59,890 nucleotides of DNA from an uncultured Bacteroides sp. Its GTDB lineage: Bacteria > Bacteroidota > Bacteroidia > Bacteroidales > Bacteroidaceae. Of this stretch, positions 47,271 to 55,009 are shown in pieces; the first letter of the stretch is position 1, and each line of letters begins with the position of its first letter. Under the pieces are notes generated by a model. That model saw nothing but the letters and a program-made list of their open reading frames with translations, did not search any database and was not told the DNA's origin. The DNA lies in assembly GCA_947173895.1 (NCBI GenBank), contig CAMWGU010000014.1, positions 1 to 59,890 of the forward strand, in the 5' to 3' direction. The translations under genes were made by a program, and so were the position numbers.

Positions 47271-48266
47271 ATGAAACAATTTCTCATTATCCTTGCCCTT
47301 GTACTGGGCTGCTTGCAGGCAGGACAGGCTCAGAAGCCGGTTTTGAAGTTCAACCGAGACGGTAAATTTAAGATAGTACAATTCACGGATGTGCATTATA
47401 TTCACGGGAATCCCAAGTCGGACATCTCCGTGGAGCGCATCAATGAAGTGTTGGATGCCGAAAAGCCGGATTTGGTGCTATTTACCGGTGACGTGATTTA
47501 CGGTAAGCCGGCCGAAGAAGGTATGCGCACCATCTTGAATCTGGCATCCAGCCGCAAGATTCCTTTTGGCGTGACGTTTGGCAATCACGATGACGAACAA
47601 GGACTGACCCGTGCGCAGCTGTTTGAAATCATGCAAAGCATTCCTTACAATTTGACTGACTCCGTGTCAGGCGTGGTGGGAGCTTCCAACTTTATTCTTC
47701 CATTGAAATCGTCCGATGGAACAAAAGATGCGGCTGTCCTCTATTGTCTGGATTCTCATTCCTATTCTCAGATTAAAGGAGTAGGCGGTTATGACTACAT
47801 TAACTTTGGCCAGATTCAGTGGTATCGGGAGCAGAGTGCGGCATATACCCGTAGGAACGGCGGGACTCCTTTGCCTTCGCTGGCCTTCTTCCATATCGCC
47901 TTGCCGGAATTTAATCAGGCTGCGGCAGACGAAACGGCCATCTTGGTAGGGACTCGGAAAGAGAAGGCATGCGCTCCGCAACTCAATTCGGGAATGTTTG
48001 CCTCCATGAAAGAAATGGGAGATATACTAGGTGTGTTTGTGGGACACGACCACGACGATGACTATGTCGTTTACTGGAAAGGCATCTTGCTGGCATACGG
48101 CCGCTATACCGGTGGTGACACGGTGTATAACAACCTGGCTAACGGTGCCCGCGTAATTGAAATGACGGAAGGCGAGAAAACATTCAAGACTTGGATTCGC
48201 CTGAAAGGGGGAGAGGTAATCAATACCATTACCTGTCCGGCCGATTTTACCAAGAAGAGAGATTGA
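47271..48266 (+). CDS. Exported calcineurin-like metallophosphoesterase
   Basis: A 331-residue secreted phosphoesterase with a signal peptide (cut near AGQAQ). The metal-binding set is complete: FTDVHY (Asp40, His42), TGDV (Asp74), GNHDDE (104-109), FFHIALPE and GHDHDDD near 260. It resembles the purple-acid-phosphatase/DCR2-like group of Bacteroidota. As the last gene of the SusCD operon it suggests that the imported ligand carries phosphate esters, or that phosphate is scavenged. No glycoside hydrolase lies in this operon. Confidence 0.9.
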   Translation: MKQFLIILALVLGCLQAGQAQKPVLKFNRDGKFKIVQFTDVHYIHGNPKSDISVERINEVLDAEKPDLVLFTGDVIYGKPAEEGMRTILNLASSRKIPFGVTFGNHDDEQGLTRAQLFEIMQSIPYNLTDSVSGVVGASNFILPLKSSDGTKDAAVLYCLDSHSYSQIKGVGGYDYINFGQIQWYREQSAAYTRRNGGTPLPSLAFFHIALPEFNQAAADETAILVGTRKEKACAPQLNSGMFASMKEMGDILGVFVGHDHDDDYVVYWKGILLAYGRYTGGDTVYNNLANGARVIEMTEGEKTFKTWIRLKGGEVINTITCPADFTKKRD

Positions 48267-48466
48267 TAAAGCATCATCCGTATGTATAGGCTGTGGGGCT
48301 GGCGAAGCACACGCTTCTTCATCCCCATTGAAGCCTGAAAGGGCAGTACATAGGCGGTTGTATCTTGTGTTGTCAGTTTTGGTCTGATGAGTCAGGACAT
48401 AGGTCGTTGCTCCCTTATAAGGCCACTGGTCGGGTGAAAGTTCGCTCATGGGCTGTATCATCATGG

Positions 48467-49312
48467 TCAGAGAGGCAATACCATTTCAAACTGCTTGCTT
48501 GCCAATGGAATGTTCTTGCTTTCGAGAAAAACAGACATGGCTGGATTGTCGGGGCTGATGTTCAGCACTTTGATGAAGTCTGTTTTCAGACGTGCCGTGA
48601 CCTCTTGCAATAATCGGGAAGCTACTCCTTTTCTTCGGTATTCGCTTGGAACAGCTATTTGACTCAAATCACCTATATGAATGTCAAACACACAATACCC
48701 AACCATCTTTCCGTCCAGGAAAGCCCCAAGACACGTCAGTTCGGATATCCCTCTTTCAATGGATTCAAAGCTGTTTTGCCACGAAGGAGTAAAGTCGCAA
48801 TAGTGTTGTGCCTCTCTGATGGCATCTGTTTTGACCTGTTCAATGCTACAGTTCGTGTTTACTTTTCGATTGTCGATGTGCTCTATCGTTTGTCTGAAAC
48901 AATCAAATTCCCGTATTACCTCAAAATTCATCCGGCGATACACACCGATTGCCTTTTGGTTGTTTTGTAGGACTTCCAACAGATATTGACTGATACCGGC
49001 TTCTCTAAGAAAAGGAAGTGAATAGGTGAAAATCTTTCCGGCGATGCTTTGTCCCCGATATTCTTTTACTGTTCCGGTCCCCGTGTCATAGGCGGTAGGA
49101 ACACCTTTGAATGTTCCTGTTCCGTTCAAGGTGAATGCTACAATTTCGCCCTTATCAAAGGCGGCAAATGATAATTGTGGATTATATCCGCGCCGTTTGA
49201 GCATGGAGCGCACCTCTTCTTTTTCAAAGTGTATCTCGTAATCGGCAAATGCTTTTTCAAAGCCGTGAAAAAGCGTGTCAAAATCGGTATGTTCCAGGTT
49301 TCTTATTTCCAT
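48467..49312 (-). CDS. Tandem GNAT-domain acetyltransferase
   Basis: A 281-residue protein with two GNAT domains: the N-terminal one carries EYRGQSIAGKIF, with EVLQNNQKAIGVYRRMNFEVIREF; the C-terminal one has VPSEYRRKGVASRLLQEV and ISPDNPAMSVFLESKN. Both acetyl-CoA loops (Q/RxxGxG/A) are present. Substrate unknown. It lies with a second GNAT gene 21 bp upstream, in an accessory patch; about 200 bp without features separates it from the phosphoesterase gene. Confidence 0.85.
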   Translation of the reverse strand: MEIRNLEHTDFDTLFHGFEKAFADYEIHFEKEEVRSMLKRRGYNPQLSFAAFDKGEIVAFTLNGTGTFKGVPTAYDTGTGTVKEYRGQSIAGKIFTYSLPFLREAGISQYLLEVLQNNQKAIGVYRRMNFEVIREFDCFRQTIEHIDNRKVNTNCSIEQVKTDAIREAQHYCDFTPSWQNSFESIERGISELTCLGAFLDGKMVGYCVFDIHIGDLSQIAVPSEYRRKGVASRLLQEVTARLKTDFIKVLNISPDNPAMSVFLESKNIPLASKQFEMVLPL

Positions 49313-49333
49313 TTTGGTCTAATTGATGCGATT

Positions 49334-49786
49334 TCACAATTGAATCTGATATACTCTTGTAGTTTCACCCCAAGGATGATAACAGTTTCCTATATATCGA
49401 AAACCGAATTTTTCATAATAGCCGATATGGTCTGTACATAGGTTCAAGTGCTTGAAGCCGTAATTGGTGGCATCCTGCATCGCTTTTTCAATGAGCTGTT
49501 CTCCCAAGTTTCTGCCTCTATAGGATTCTTCAATGTACAGTGCCGCCAACCAGGGATATAGATCCATTCTGGAATTGAAGTCATTGGTGATAAGCCCTGC
49601 ACAGCCAATAATGATTTCATTGTCAAGCAACAAATACCACTGAGGCAACGGATTTTCTGCATTCAGGCAGTTACGAAAGCAATCATCATACACTATCTTG
49701 GACTCTTCCGAAGCCCACTTATCTTGAAAGTAGGCTATCGCAGACTCAAGGTATTCTGTCGATTGTCGCAATGATATTATTTTCAT
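49334..49786 (-). CDS. GNAT family N-acetyltransferase
   Basis: A 150-residue single-domain GNAT. The acetyl-CoA loop is seen in [20 protein letters not shown] and the C-terminal [18 protein letters not shown] is typical. Substrate cannot be told. It precedes the tandem GNAT gene on the same strand, and the two are probably co-transcribed. Confidence 0.87.
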   Translation of the reverse strand: MKIISLRQSTEYLESAIAYFQDKWASEESKIVYDDCFRNCLNAENPLPQWYLLLDNEIIIGCAGLITNDFNSRMDLYPWLAALYIEESYRGRNLGEQLIEKAMQDATNYGFKHLNLCTDHIGYYEKFGFRYIGNCYHPWGETTRVYQIQL

Positions 49787-49860
49787 CTAATTGTTTTTTG
49801 TAAAAGTCCATAATTGTGATTGCAGCTCAATGTATATTCGAGAGATTCAAACAAATAAGT

Positions 49861-50655
49861 TCATTGACCATTAAACTCCAATTCTTTCTCAATCTCTTCA
49901 ATCGTAGGCAAACTGCCACGGAAGTCTTTCGGCAGGGCTTGCCCCAATTCGTAGTCGGATATGCCGATTGGCTTCTGAATATCACGCAAGGCATATTCAG
50001 CCTTGATACGGTCTTTGCTCTTGCAAAGCAATAACCCGATAGTTCGATTATCTCCCTCACGGCAAAGAATATCATCTACGGCTGAACAATAGAAGTTCAG
50101 TTTGCCGATATATTCCGGCATAAACTCCGTGTTTTTTAATTCAATTACCAAATAGCGGTGCAGAAAGGCATTATACATTAAAATGTCGATGTAGTAATCA
50201 TCGCCCGACACCTCTATGTGATACTGCCGTCCCATGAAAGCGAATCCAGCTCCCATTTCCACAAGGAATTTTTCTACATGCCTCACCAATCCTATTTCCA
50301 CATCACGTTCATTGTATGGGTCGGTAAAAGTCAGCATATCGAATATATATGGATCTTTGAGCATAGATTTCACATCACGTGCTTCCGGTGCAGGGAGGGT
50401 TTCTGTGAAGTTGTTTGCCAATGCTCCATGTTTGCTGTAATCGTCAAGTTTGATGGCTTCTTGCAGATAGCGTTTTGACCAATGGGATGTGATACTCTGC
50501 ACCATGTACCAATAACGGGCACAAATATCCTTAACTTGTTGCATAATAATCAAGTTGTGCGTCCAATCCAGATGTTTGATGGGAAGAGTAAAATTGTACT
50601 TTCCCAATTGCGCAACCGGTGGTTGCGCAATTGAAGTAGCATCCTCCTTTATCAT
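49861..50655 (-). CDS. DUF1016 (YhcG-like) nuclease, C-terminal part of a split gene
   Basis: 264 residues corresponding to the C-terminal PDDEXK nuclease domain of YhcG/DUF1016 proteins: YNFTLPIKHLDWTHN, HGALANNFTETLP, GRQYHIEVSGDDYYIDILMYN and RYLVIELKN supply the Asp...Glu-x-Lys core. Intact members are about 340-370 residues with the N-terminal half fused. Here the N-terminal half is the separate frame at 50652-50978, which ends in ATGA overlap with this start. So either a frameshift split one gene or the halves are re-initiated. Family members are linked to defence and mobile-element contexts. Confidence 0.8.
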   Translation of the reverse strand: MIKEDATSIAQPPVAQLGKYNFTLPIKHLDWTHNLIIMQQVKDICARYWYMVQSITSHWSKRYLQEAIKLDDYSKHGALANNFTETLPAPEARDVKSMLKDPYIFDMLTFTDPYNERDVEIGLVRHVEKFLVEMGAGFAFMGRQYHIEVSGDDYYIDILMYNAFLHRYLVIELKNTEFMPEYIGKLNFYCSAVDDILCREGDNRTIGLLLCKSKDRIKAEYALRDIQKPIGISDYELGQALPKDFRGSLPTIEEIEKELEFNGQ

Positions 50656-50978
50656 CTAAGTTCCTGATTATATTCGTTGAAGAACTGCATCATACACTGC
50701 ATATTGCGGACTGAGAATCCTTTTATCTCGGAATAATCGTTCTTCAAATCCATAGCTAACCGTTGCAAGGTTTTCTTGCCCCAACCGTCAGCATCTTGGC
50801 TTTGCTGTAACATCTTGCCAACGTCCCAATACATCCGAAGCATTTCTTCGTTAGCGGCATAAATTACTCGTTGCTGGGCAAGCTGTACCCGTTGTTTGAT
50901 TTTGCGAAGCAATGCCGCATAACCTCGAAAATTATCCGTCAAGTTATCAGCTACTTGTATATTTGTTGAGTTAACCAT
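50652..50978 (-). CDS. DUF1016 (YhcG-like) N-terminal domain, first part of a split gene
   Basis: 108 residues with the DUF1016 N-terminal pattern: LLRKIKQRVQLAQQRVIYAANEEML, YWDVGKML, KKTLQRLAMDLKNDY and FSVRNMQCMMQFF, ending EYNQELR. In whole proteins the sequence proceeds straight into the segment found in the next frame. The stop overlaps the next ATG (ATGA), a -1 relation, so translational coupling may still yield both halves. It is the upstream member on the minus strand. Confidence 0.78.
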   Translation of the reverse strand: MVNSTNIQVADNLTDNFRGYAALLRKIKQRVQLAQQRVIYAANEEMLRMYWDVGKMLQQSQDADGWGKKTLQRLAMDLKNDYSEIKGFSVRNMQCMMQFFNEYNQELR

Positions 50979-51064
50979 ACTTTTCTTTAATTGGATGACA
51001 AAGTTACTATTTTTTTGTTCGGTTGTGTGTCAAATTCTTACGATTATTGCTGATTACATCCACT

Positions 51065-51300
51065 CATTTGTTATCTCCGCATCGAAACGGAGTTTGTAAT
51101 AATCACGGGCAAAACGGATGATGCAATGAACAGCTTTGCGGAAAATATCGCTCGTTTTGAGCAACAGGAAACTGAGACAGCCGATGATATGGCTTTGCCA
51201 TGCAATTCAGTTTTTAAGACTTGTGGTTTCTTGTGCATATTCAGCCTCCTTGCGGCTCTGTTCGGACCGGTGTTTAGCCTCCAGTTGCATCAGTTCAGAG
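51065..51300 (-). pseudogene. Remnant of a Bacteroides mobilisation protein (relaxase C-terminus)
   Basis: The minus strand reads SSELMQLEAKHRSEQSRKEA, then an in-frame TGA, then SFLLLKTSDIFRKAV and RFARDYYKLRFDAE to a stop at about 51069. The helical coiled segment followed by a KAVxxIxxFAxxxYxxxF pattern looks like the C-terminal tail of Bacteroidales MobA/MobB-type relaxases. There is no start and at least one internal stop, so it is a relic; an old mobile element probably passed here. Identification is by pattern memory only. Confidence 0.45.
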
Positions 51301-51325
51301 GATGATTCGTTTCAATCATCCTCTG
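51296..51325 (+). terminator. Hairpin at the edge of the relaxase remnant
   Basis: CAGAGGATGATT (51296-51307) and AATCATCCTCTG (51314-51325) form a 12-bp perfect stem with a 6-nt loop CGTTTC, then TGTTTAAT. It may be a terminator left by the mobile element or one end of it. Confidence 0.55.
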
Positions 51326-51369
51326 TGTTTAATAAGAATTCCTAAACAGGCTTCGTTTGCAAATATTCC

Positions 51370-53259
51370 TTATTTCATTATCGGAGTGATGTGCAGCACG
51401 CATCCGCTGTCGGCTTCCACATCCAGTGTCAACGTTTCTCCTTGACATTTTATTTCTTTGACGCTGACGGCATCTTTCTTCTGTCCCTGCTGATAGTACA
51501 AGGTGGCTTTATAGCGGGTGCCCTTATCCAGCATGTCGGTAGGAATGGTTACCCGGCGCTTGTTTCCGGCATTCAGTACGCTCACATACCAGTCTGCTGC
51601 AGAGCGGCGTGCCACTACGGCGTACGACTCCATGTCGCCTTCATAAAAGCGGGTATCGTCCCACACGGTCGGTATCGAGCAATAGAAATCGGTTATCGCA
51701 TCTGTCCGGATGATGGATTCGGCCGAGCCGGCACCTCCGGCGCGGGCAGGGGCTTTGGCTGGACGGTCGTACCAGAAGATAAACTGCCAGGGGCTGTAGA
51801 TGGCTACCCGTTTGGCCAGCTGGGCGGCACGTCCGCCCATTTTTTGGCTGACACGCTCGGCATAGAAACAGTTGGTGTTGTCTCCGGCACCGCAAATCAT
51901 TCTATTGTATAAGGTGTAGATGGATTGGCTCAATGCCGGGCTTTCTTCGTCACCCCGGATGCCTTCCTGGGTAATCAGGTTGGGATATGTGCGCGAGTAT
52001 CCCGTCGGGCGGTATTCGTCGTGCACATCTACCATGAGTTCGTATTTGGCTGCCTTGCGGATGGCATGGTGCAGCCATGCTGTGGCATATTGGTCGCCTA
52101 CATTCACAAAACCGTATTTCACTCCTTTGATGCCCCATTGCTTATAGAGAGGCAGGATGACGTCCAGTTGTTGGTGCAGTGCTTTCTTGTTGACATACAC
52201 CAGGATGCCTACGTCTTTGGCTTGGGCATATTCGATAATTTTAGGAAGGTCGAGCGGCCCTTTGGAGCGTGCGGGATCTACTGTCACTGTCGTGGCATCC
52301 GAGCGTGTATCTTCTTCTGCGCCATACCATCCGGCATCGAATTCCACGTAGGCTATGTGGTTTTCTGCGGCAAAGTCGATGGCTGCAAAGGCGCCCGGTG
52401 TGGTCAGTGTCACTTCGCGAAGCACCTGTCCAGGCTTAATCCAGCTGGTGTTGGCTATTTGGTTCGGCTCGTTCAAGTTGAGAATCAAGTCATTATTCTG
52501 CACCAGCTGCCCCGGATGATTGGCCACCATCACATAACGCCATGGCGACTGATAGCCTGCCAAGTCCAGTTTCACTTCGCCCGACAAGACGGATTGTATG
52601 CCTGTTCCTGTTTCACTCTTGCCCAGTTTCATGCGAGAATAATCTACCAATGCCGCTTCGCCGATGGCCACGAAGCGGTTTTCTCCCAGGCGGACCACTT
52701 GTGGGCGGTCGCCCGTTTCTTTCAGTTCGCTGAGCCGGGTCTTGGAATAGGCACCTTGGGCATTTCCGGTTACCCAGGTGTCGGCATCCTGTCCGAACAG
52801 GAACTGTGTATGTTCGTCTTTCAGTGTGCAGTTCCAGAAGTCCAGCTTGTCGAAGGCATAGCGGAACGCCAGTCCTTCATCGTAGAGCCGTACGGAGAAA
52901 GTCATCTCTTTGCTGTTCTTGTCCGAGCGGAGCAACAGTTCCAGCCCATTGTAGCGGTCTGTCACTAGCGAACGCTCACCATATACTGGTTGCCAGGTTT
53001 GGTCGACAGAGGTTCTTGTTTGGTTGGCCACTTGCCAGTTGCCGGCCAATAACTTTTCGGCCAAGTCCAGCCGGAGAGTTTGGATATTGACTACTTTTCC
53101 TTCTTTGTCATACAGGTCTATCTGTACCGATTGTCCTTTCACGCCGATTTCTACCTTCAGGGTTTTTGTAGGGCTTGCCACGGGAATGACGGTCTGTGCG
53201 CAAAAGACGGCCGATTGCCATAATGCGGCCAATAAAATCAGGGTCTTTTTCATGTGCAT
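51370..53259 (-). CDS. Glycoside hydrolase family 97 protein
   Basis: A 629-residue exported GH97 (alpha-glucosidase/alpha-galactosidase family). Signal peptide at the start; N-terminal beta-sandwich about 25-280 (VIPVASPTKTLKVEIGV), catalytic barrel about 285-530 (YVEFDAGWYGAEEDT; DVHDEYRPTGYSRTYPN; EGIRGDEESP; SPWQFIFWYDRP), C-terminal sheet domain. At the place where retaining members have VDF with a nucleophilic Asp this protein has KYGFVN, so it belongs with a group lacking that Asp. Start at 53259, or the ATG two codons on. It is next to a GH20 gene on the same strand. Confidence 0.9.
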   Translation of the reverse strand: MHMKKTLILLAALWQSAVFCAQTVIPVASPTKTLKVEIGVKGQSVQIDLYDKEGKVVNIQTLRLDLAEKLLAGNWQVANQTRTSVDQTWQPVYGERSLVTDRYNGLELLLRSDKNSKEMTFSVRLYDEGLAFRYAFDKLDFWNCTLKDEHTQFLFGQDADTWVTGNAQGAYSKTRLSELKETGDRPQVVRLGENRFVAIGEAALVDYSRMKLGKSETGTGIQSVLSGEVKLDLAGYQSPWRYVMVANHPGQLVQNNDLILNLNEPNQIANTSWIKPGQVLREVTLTTPGAFAAIDFAAENHIAYVEFDAGWYGAEEDTRSDATTVTVDPARSKGPLDLPKIIEYAQAKDVGILVYVNKKALHQQLDVILPLYKQWGIKGVKYGFVNVGDQYATAWLHHAIRKAAKYELMVDVHDEYRPTGYSRTYPNLITQEGIRGDEESPALSQSIYTLYNRMICGAGDNTNCFYAERVSQKMGGRAAQLAKRVAIYSPWQFIFWYDRPAKAPARAGGAGSAESIIRTDAITDFYCSIPTVWDDTRFYEGDMESYAVVARRSAADWYVSVLNAGNKRRVTIPTDMLDKGTRYKATLYYQQGQKKDAVSVKEIKCQGETLTLDVEADSGCVLHITPIMK

Positions 53260-53295
53260 AATGATTTGTGTGTTTAGCTATTCTGTCGGATACGT

Positions 53296-54864
53296 TTATC
53301 CGTTTTTCAATACATCTTCTTTGTCGGGTGCCGCAGGTTCCGGTGTGGTTTCTGGGGCGAACAGATTGAAATAATAGATGCCTGCTTCTTGTAAGCGCTT
53401 CAGGTAATGAGGCAGTTTGTCCAAGAAAGTTTCGTATGACTTTTGCTGTGCGGTTGTCCATGCGGCTTCTGCCACGGCAAACAGACGGGGGAAAACCATG
53501 TAGTCCAGCCGCTTGCTGTCTGCTATGCGTTCTGTCCATACCGACTGCTGTACACCCAGCAACTGCTGTTCGTATCCTTGGGCCAGATTGATGATGGGTT
53601 CCGGGAAGCGGTAAACATTTTCCAGCTGGTTGACTCCGTCTCGTCGTCCTACTTGGTGTGTGGGATGTTGTATAAAGTCACCGTACATGGGCAGGCGGGG
53701 TGTCATGATCACCCTGTAGCCTTTTTCCAATGCTTTTACCAGCTGATATTTGCGGTCGTGCCGCCACCACATGACTATTGCTTTTTGGGGTGAAACTCCT
53801 GCATCGACAATTTCGTCCCAGCCAATCATGGTCTTTCCTTTTGAGGCTACCAGGTCGGCTGCTCGCCGGATGAAATAGTGTTCCAGCCCTGTCTCGTTGC
53901 CCAGTTTGTTTTTTTTGATGAAGTCTTGTATTTCTGGGTCGGTGTACCAGTCTTGGTTTCCATAATGCACTTCGTCGCCGCCTATGTGGATATAGGGTGC
54001 GGGAAACAAGGTCACGATTTCGTCCAGTATGTTGTTGATGAGTTCAAAGGTTTCTTCTTTGCAGGGATGAAAAGTGAATCCTTCCCAGCGTCCTTTGCCG
54101 CCGCCCGATACTTCGGGATAGGCCCGGCAGAGTGCGGAGGCATGTCCAGGCATGTCGAATTCCGGCACTACCATGATGTGGCGTTCGGCCGCATAAGCCA
54201 CTATTTCCTTTATTTCTTCTTGGGTGTAGAATTGGGGTTCCGCTTTCGGATTGTGCCAGTTGCCTGTTGCGCCGATGGTAGTGAGTTTGGGATACCGCTT
54301 GATTTCGATGCGCCATCCCGGTTCGTCTGTCAAGTGCCAGTGGAACACATTCAGGCGCAGTGAGGCCATGATGTCCAGGTATTGTTTCACCTTTTCTTTC
54401 CCGAAGAAGTGTCGGCTTTCGTCCAGCATGAACCCTCTCCACCGAAAGCGGGGACTGTCTTGGATGCGGCAGGTGTTCAGTTGTCCCTTTTGGTGGCGGG
54501 CCATCTGGAGCAATGCCTCTTTGGCATAGAACAAGCCGGATTCGGATGAAGCGCAGAGCCTGATGGTGTCGTTGCCGATGTTCAGTTCGTAAGCATCGGC
54601 AGGCATTCCGTTTTCAGGGGACTGCATGAATACGATGACACCTTTTCCTTTTTTCTTCGGCAGGTCCGATTGGCTTACTTCTTTTTGGAAATCCTTGCTT
54701 AGTTTGTCAGAATACTCACCTTGGCTGATTATTTTCACGTGGCCGGTTAACTCAAAACTTCCGTTCTGGTTTTGGTGTGAGGTGGGGGTCGGTAACAATG
54801 TGTGTTGCGCCCCGGCCATTGTTACCATGCACAATAATAAAATGCTTGTATAAATTCTTTTCAT
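53296..54864 (-). CDS. Glycoside hydrolase family 20 beta-N-acetylhexosaminidase
   Basis: A 522-residue exported GH20: signal peptide (ILLLCMVTMAGAQ), a GH20b N-terminal domain (LLPTPTSHQNQNGSFELTG), then the barrel with FRWRGFMLDESRHFFGKE, FHWHLTDEPGWRIE, PEFDMPGHASA and the catalytic pair in IHIGGDEVHYGN. It removes terminal GlcNAc or GalNAc, e.g. from host glycans. The start at 54864 (MKRIYTS) is chosen over the ATG at 54963 because it gives a proper signal peptide. It forms an operon with the GH97 gene 36 bp downstream. Confidence 0.93.
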   Translation of the reverse strand: MKRIYTSILLLCMVTMAGAQHTLLPTPTSHQNQNGSFELTGHVKIISQGEYSDKLSKDFQKEVSQSDLPKKKGKGVIVFMQSPENGMPADAYELNIGNDTIRLCASSESGLFYAKEALLQMARHQKGQLNTCRIQDSPRFRWRGFMLDESRHFFGKEKVKQYLDIMASLRLNVFHWHLTDEPGWRIEIKRYPKLTTIGATGNWHNPKAEPQFYTQEEIKEIVAYAAERHIMVVPEFDMPGHASALCRAYPEVSGGGKGRWEGFTFHPCKEETFELINNILDEIVTLFPAPYIHIGGDEVHYGNQDWYTDPEIQDFIKKNKLGNETGLEHYFIRRAADLVASKGKTMIGWDEIVDAGVSPQKAIVMWWRHDRKYQLVKALEKGYRVIMTPRLPMYGDFIQHPTHQVGRRDGVNQLENVYRFPEPIINLAQGYEQQLLGVQQSVWTERIADSKRLDYMVFPRLFAVAEAAWTTAQQKSYETFLDKLPHYLKRLQEAGIYYFNLFAPETTPEPAAPDKEDVLKNG

Positions 54865-55009
54865 GTTTTTTTTGTAAAAAATACATAGAAGGAGAGATGG
54901 CTCTCCGCTATTTTTCACTTTAATGTCTGTAATATCAGGAAACGAAAGCGGCGGATGATTCATTCCAAATTATCCGCCGCTTATTGTTTGCTATTTATAT
55001 GGAAGGAAT

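Noticed and set aside
51925-52968. 347-codon open frame on the plus strand
   Set aside because: It lies wholly antisense to the well-supported GH97 gene and shows no domain; an artefact of the codon usage of the real gene.
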